This document shows, piece after piece, positions 62,862-64,000 of a stretch of DNA of 64,000 nucleotides. The notes under the pieces are model-generated. The model was not told where the DNA came from and did not search any database. It was given only the letters and a program-made list of their open reading frames with translations. Each line of letters starts with the position of its first letter. Positions within the stretch are counted from its first letter, which is position 1. The stretch lies in assembly GCF_963678635.1 (NCBI RefSeq), contig NC_087070.1:16125840-16189839 (forward strand). Reading direction: 5' to 3'. Source of the stretch: Symsagittifera roscoffensis. Its lineage: Eukaryota; Xenacoelomorpha; Acoela; Convolutidae. Position numbers and translations under genes: made by a program.

Positions 62862-63827
62862 GTGGGTTCTACGGTTCACTCTTGTATAAATTCTTTCCCG
62901 AACGGCTCAGCCAGTGGGCCTGACAAATTGAGGCCTCAAATTATCAAAGACATGATTGGAATGTGTAACGAAACATCAAACAAACTGATTGAAGACCTGA
63001 CCGGGCTCACAAATATCATCTTGAGCGGTGGTGTACCGATTGATATCAGACCTTTCTTTTTCGGGGCAAACTTGTTCGCACTCAAAAAACCTTCTTCCGG
63101 CGTGCGGCCCATAGCAGTCGGCAACACACTTCGCAGATTGGCAGCGAAATGTGCCGGCAAAGATCACGAACTATTAGAACAAAGAAAATGTTCATATGGA
63201 TATACTCAACTGGGCTTCGGCACCAAAAATGGATGTGAGGCGGCAGTCCATGCCACCCGCAAATTCCTATCTTCTCCAGGCATCAGCGATGAACACGTTC
63301 TAGTCAAAATTGATTTCGAAAACGCTTTCAACTCAATCTCAAGGCAACAAATGCTGGAGAATATTAGCGAAAAGTACCCTCGCCTGAAAAATGTTGCGTT
63401 CTCAGCCTATAGCCAACCCTCCTATCTGTTCTTTGGATCTCAAATTCTGAACTCAGATGAAGGAGCTCAACAAGGAGACCCGGAGGGGCCGCCCATGTTC
63501 TGTGACACGATTAACGACATGATTCATTCGCTGACTTCTGCTCTTAACTTCTGGTATCTGGACGATGGGAATCTTGCTGATAAGTTCCGGGTAGTTTTCG
63601 AGGACTTGAAACTGGTGATAGAGCGCGCTCGTATGCTTGGCCTGATAGTTAAGCCTTCGAAAGGTGAGCTAACTTTCCTAGGTTCACCGAGTGAAGAGCT
63701 CAAACTCGAAATACTGCAACTATTCAACACGATCTGCCCTGCTATACAAGTAACTCCATTGGACGACCTATGCATCCTTGGTGCACGCATGGGTGCTGAC
63801 TGTGTCCTTGATAAATTAAGATCTTGA
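62862..63827 (+). CDS. Reverse transcriptase of the right-end retroelement (321 aa)
   Basis: RT blocks in order: SASGPDKLRPQIIKDM, GVRPIAVGNTLRRLAAKC, LGFGTKNGCEAAVHATRKFL, LVKIDFENAFNSISR, EGAQQGDPEGPPMFCDTIND and the active site FWYLDDGNLAD (about residue 230), then KPSKGELTFLG. The YLDDG form instead of the usual FADD or YADD marks a distinct RT lineage found widely in animals. The frame stops at 63827 but continues coding in another frame. Confidence 0.85.
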   Translation: MGSTVHSCINSFPNGSASGPDKLRPQIIKDMIGMCNETSNKLIEDLTGLTNIILSGGVPIDIRPFFFGANLFALKKPSSGVRPIAVGNTLRRLAAKCAGKDHELLEQRKCSYGYTQLGFGTKNGCEAAVHATRKFLSSPGISDEHVLVKIDFENAFNSISRQQMLENISEKYPRLKNVAFSAYSQPSYLFFGSQILNSDEGAQQGDPEGPPMFCDTINDMIHSLTSALNFWYLDDGNLADKFRVVFEDLKLVIERARMLGLIVKPSKGELTFLGSPSEELKLEILQLFNTICPAIQVTPLDDLCILGARMGADCVLDKLRS

Positions 63828-64000
63828 GCTACTGAGCGAACGCCTGGTCGAAATCGAGGCACACTCGGCGCTTTTTCTTTTGAAAAACTCGTTCAGTATA
63901 CCGAAACTGACATTTCTGCTAAGCACGTCACCGTGCTTCATGCACCCCGACATACTCTCCAACTATGATTCCATTCTGACCTCAACACTGGAAAAAAATC

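Larger units (their letters stand above)
62080..64000 (+). mobile_element. Retroelement with zinc-finger ORF and YLDDG-type reverse transcriptase, cut by window end
   Basis: The N-terminal zinc-finger frame (62080-62643), a basic linker in other frames (62644-62861), and the RT frame (62862-63827) form one broken ORF. Coding continues in a third frame to the window end (IEAHSALFLLKNSFSIPKL, then LLSTSPCF and LTSTLEKI). No endonuclease was seen upstream. Confidence 0.8.

Overview
The window is eukaryotic and most likely from an invertebrate animal: AT-rich DNA carrying an intron-containing WD40 gene, LTR and non-LTR retroelements, tRNA-derived repeats and several satellite arrays. I cannot name the phylum. 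There is no bacterial gene organisation, rRNA gene or CRISPR array.

Region 1 (1-25625) is one giant LTR retrotransposon on the minus strand, about 25.6 kb, visibly richer in GC than its surroundings. Two near-identical LTRs flank it: 1-1314, cut by the window edge about 4 bases short of its end, and 24307-25625. In its own direction it reads 5' LTR, possible primer site, a 3 kb repetitive leader, a three-ORF Gag region (20901-18168), Pol (protease, reverse transcriptase, RNase H, integrase; about 18164-11972), a macro-like domain (12027-11500), a 0.4 kb gap, then about 9 kb of extra coding sequence (11094-2138). The extra module holds an SGNH/GDSL hydrolase, a second SGNH-like domain, two large proteins I do not recognise and a small membrane-anchor tail. 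Pol and the module change frame many times although the LTRs differ at only about ten sites plus two small indels.

Region 2 (25626-56850) is AT-rich and packed with repeats. It holds degenerate satellites, a 2.5 kb G-rich minisatellite, a 168 bp satellite with trimeric higher-order structure, a 4 x 225 bp array, a palindromic MITE, tRNA-Met-like SINE/MITE composites and a dispersed family with a fixed TATA/GTTCAT spacing. Threaded through it on the minus strand is a WD40-repeat gene. I assembled seven consecutive exons (40274 to 29659) whose splice sites and codon phases all agree, plus a probable first coding exon at 47331-47180. Its 3' end was not found; it may lie left of, or be disrupted by, the giant element. 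An isolated membrane-segment exon sits at 55805-55650.

Region 3 (56850-64000) holds a broken Jockey/CR1-like LINE on the minus strand (about 60538-56850) and, at the right edge, a plus-strand retroelement with a zinc-finger ORF and a reverse transcriptase with a YLDDG active site, cut by the window end.
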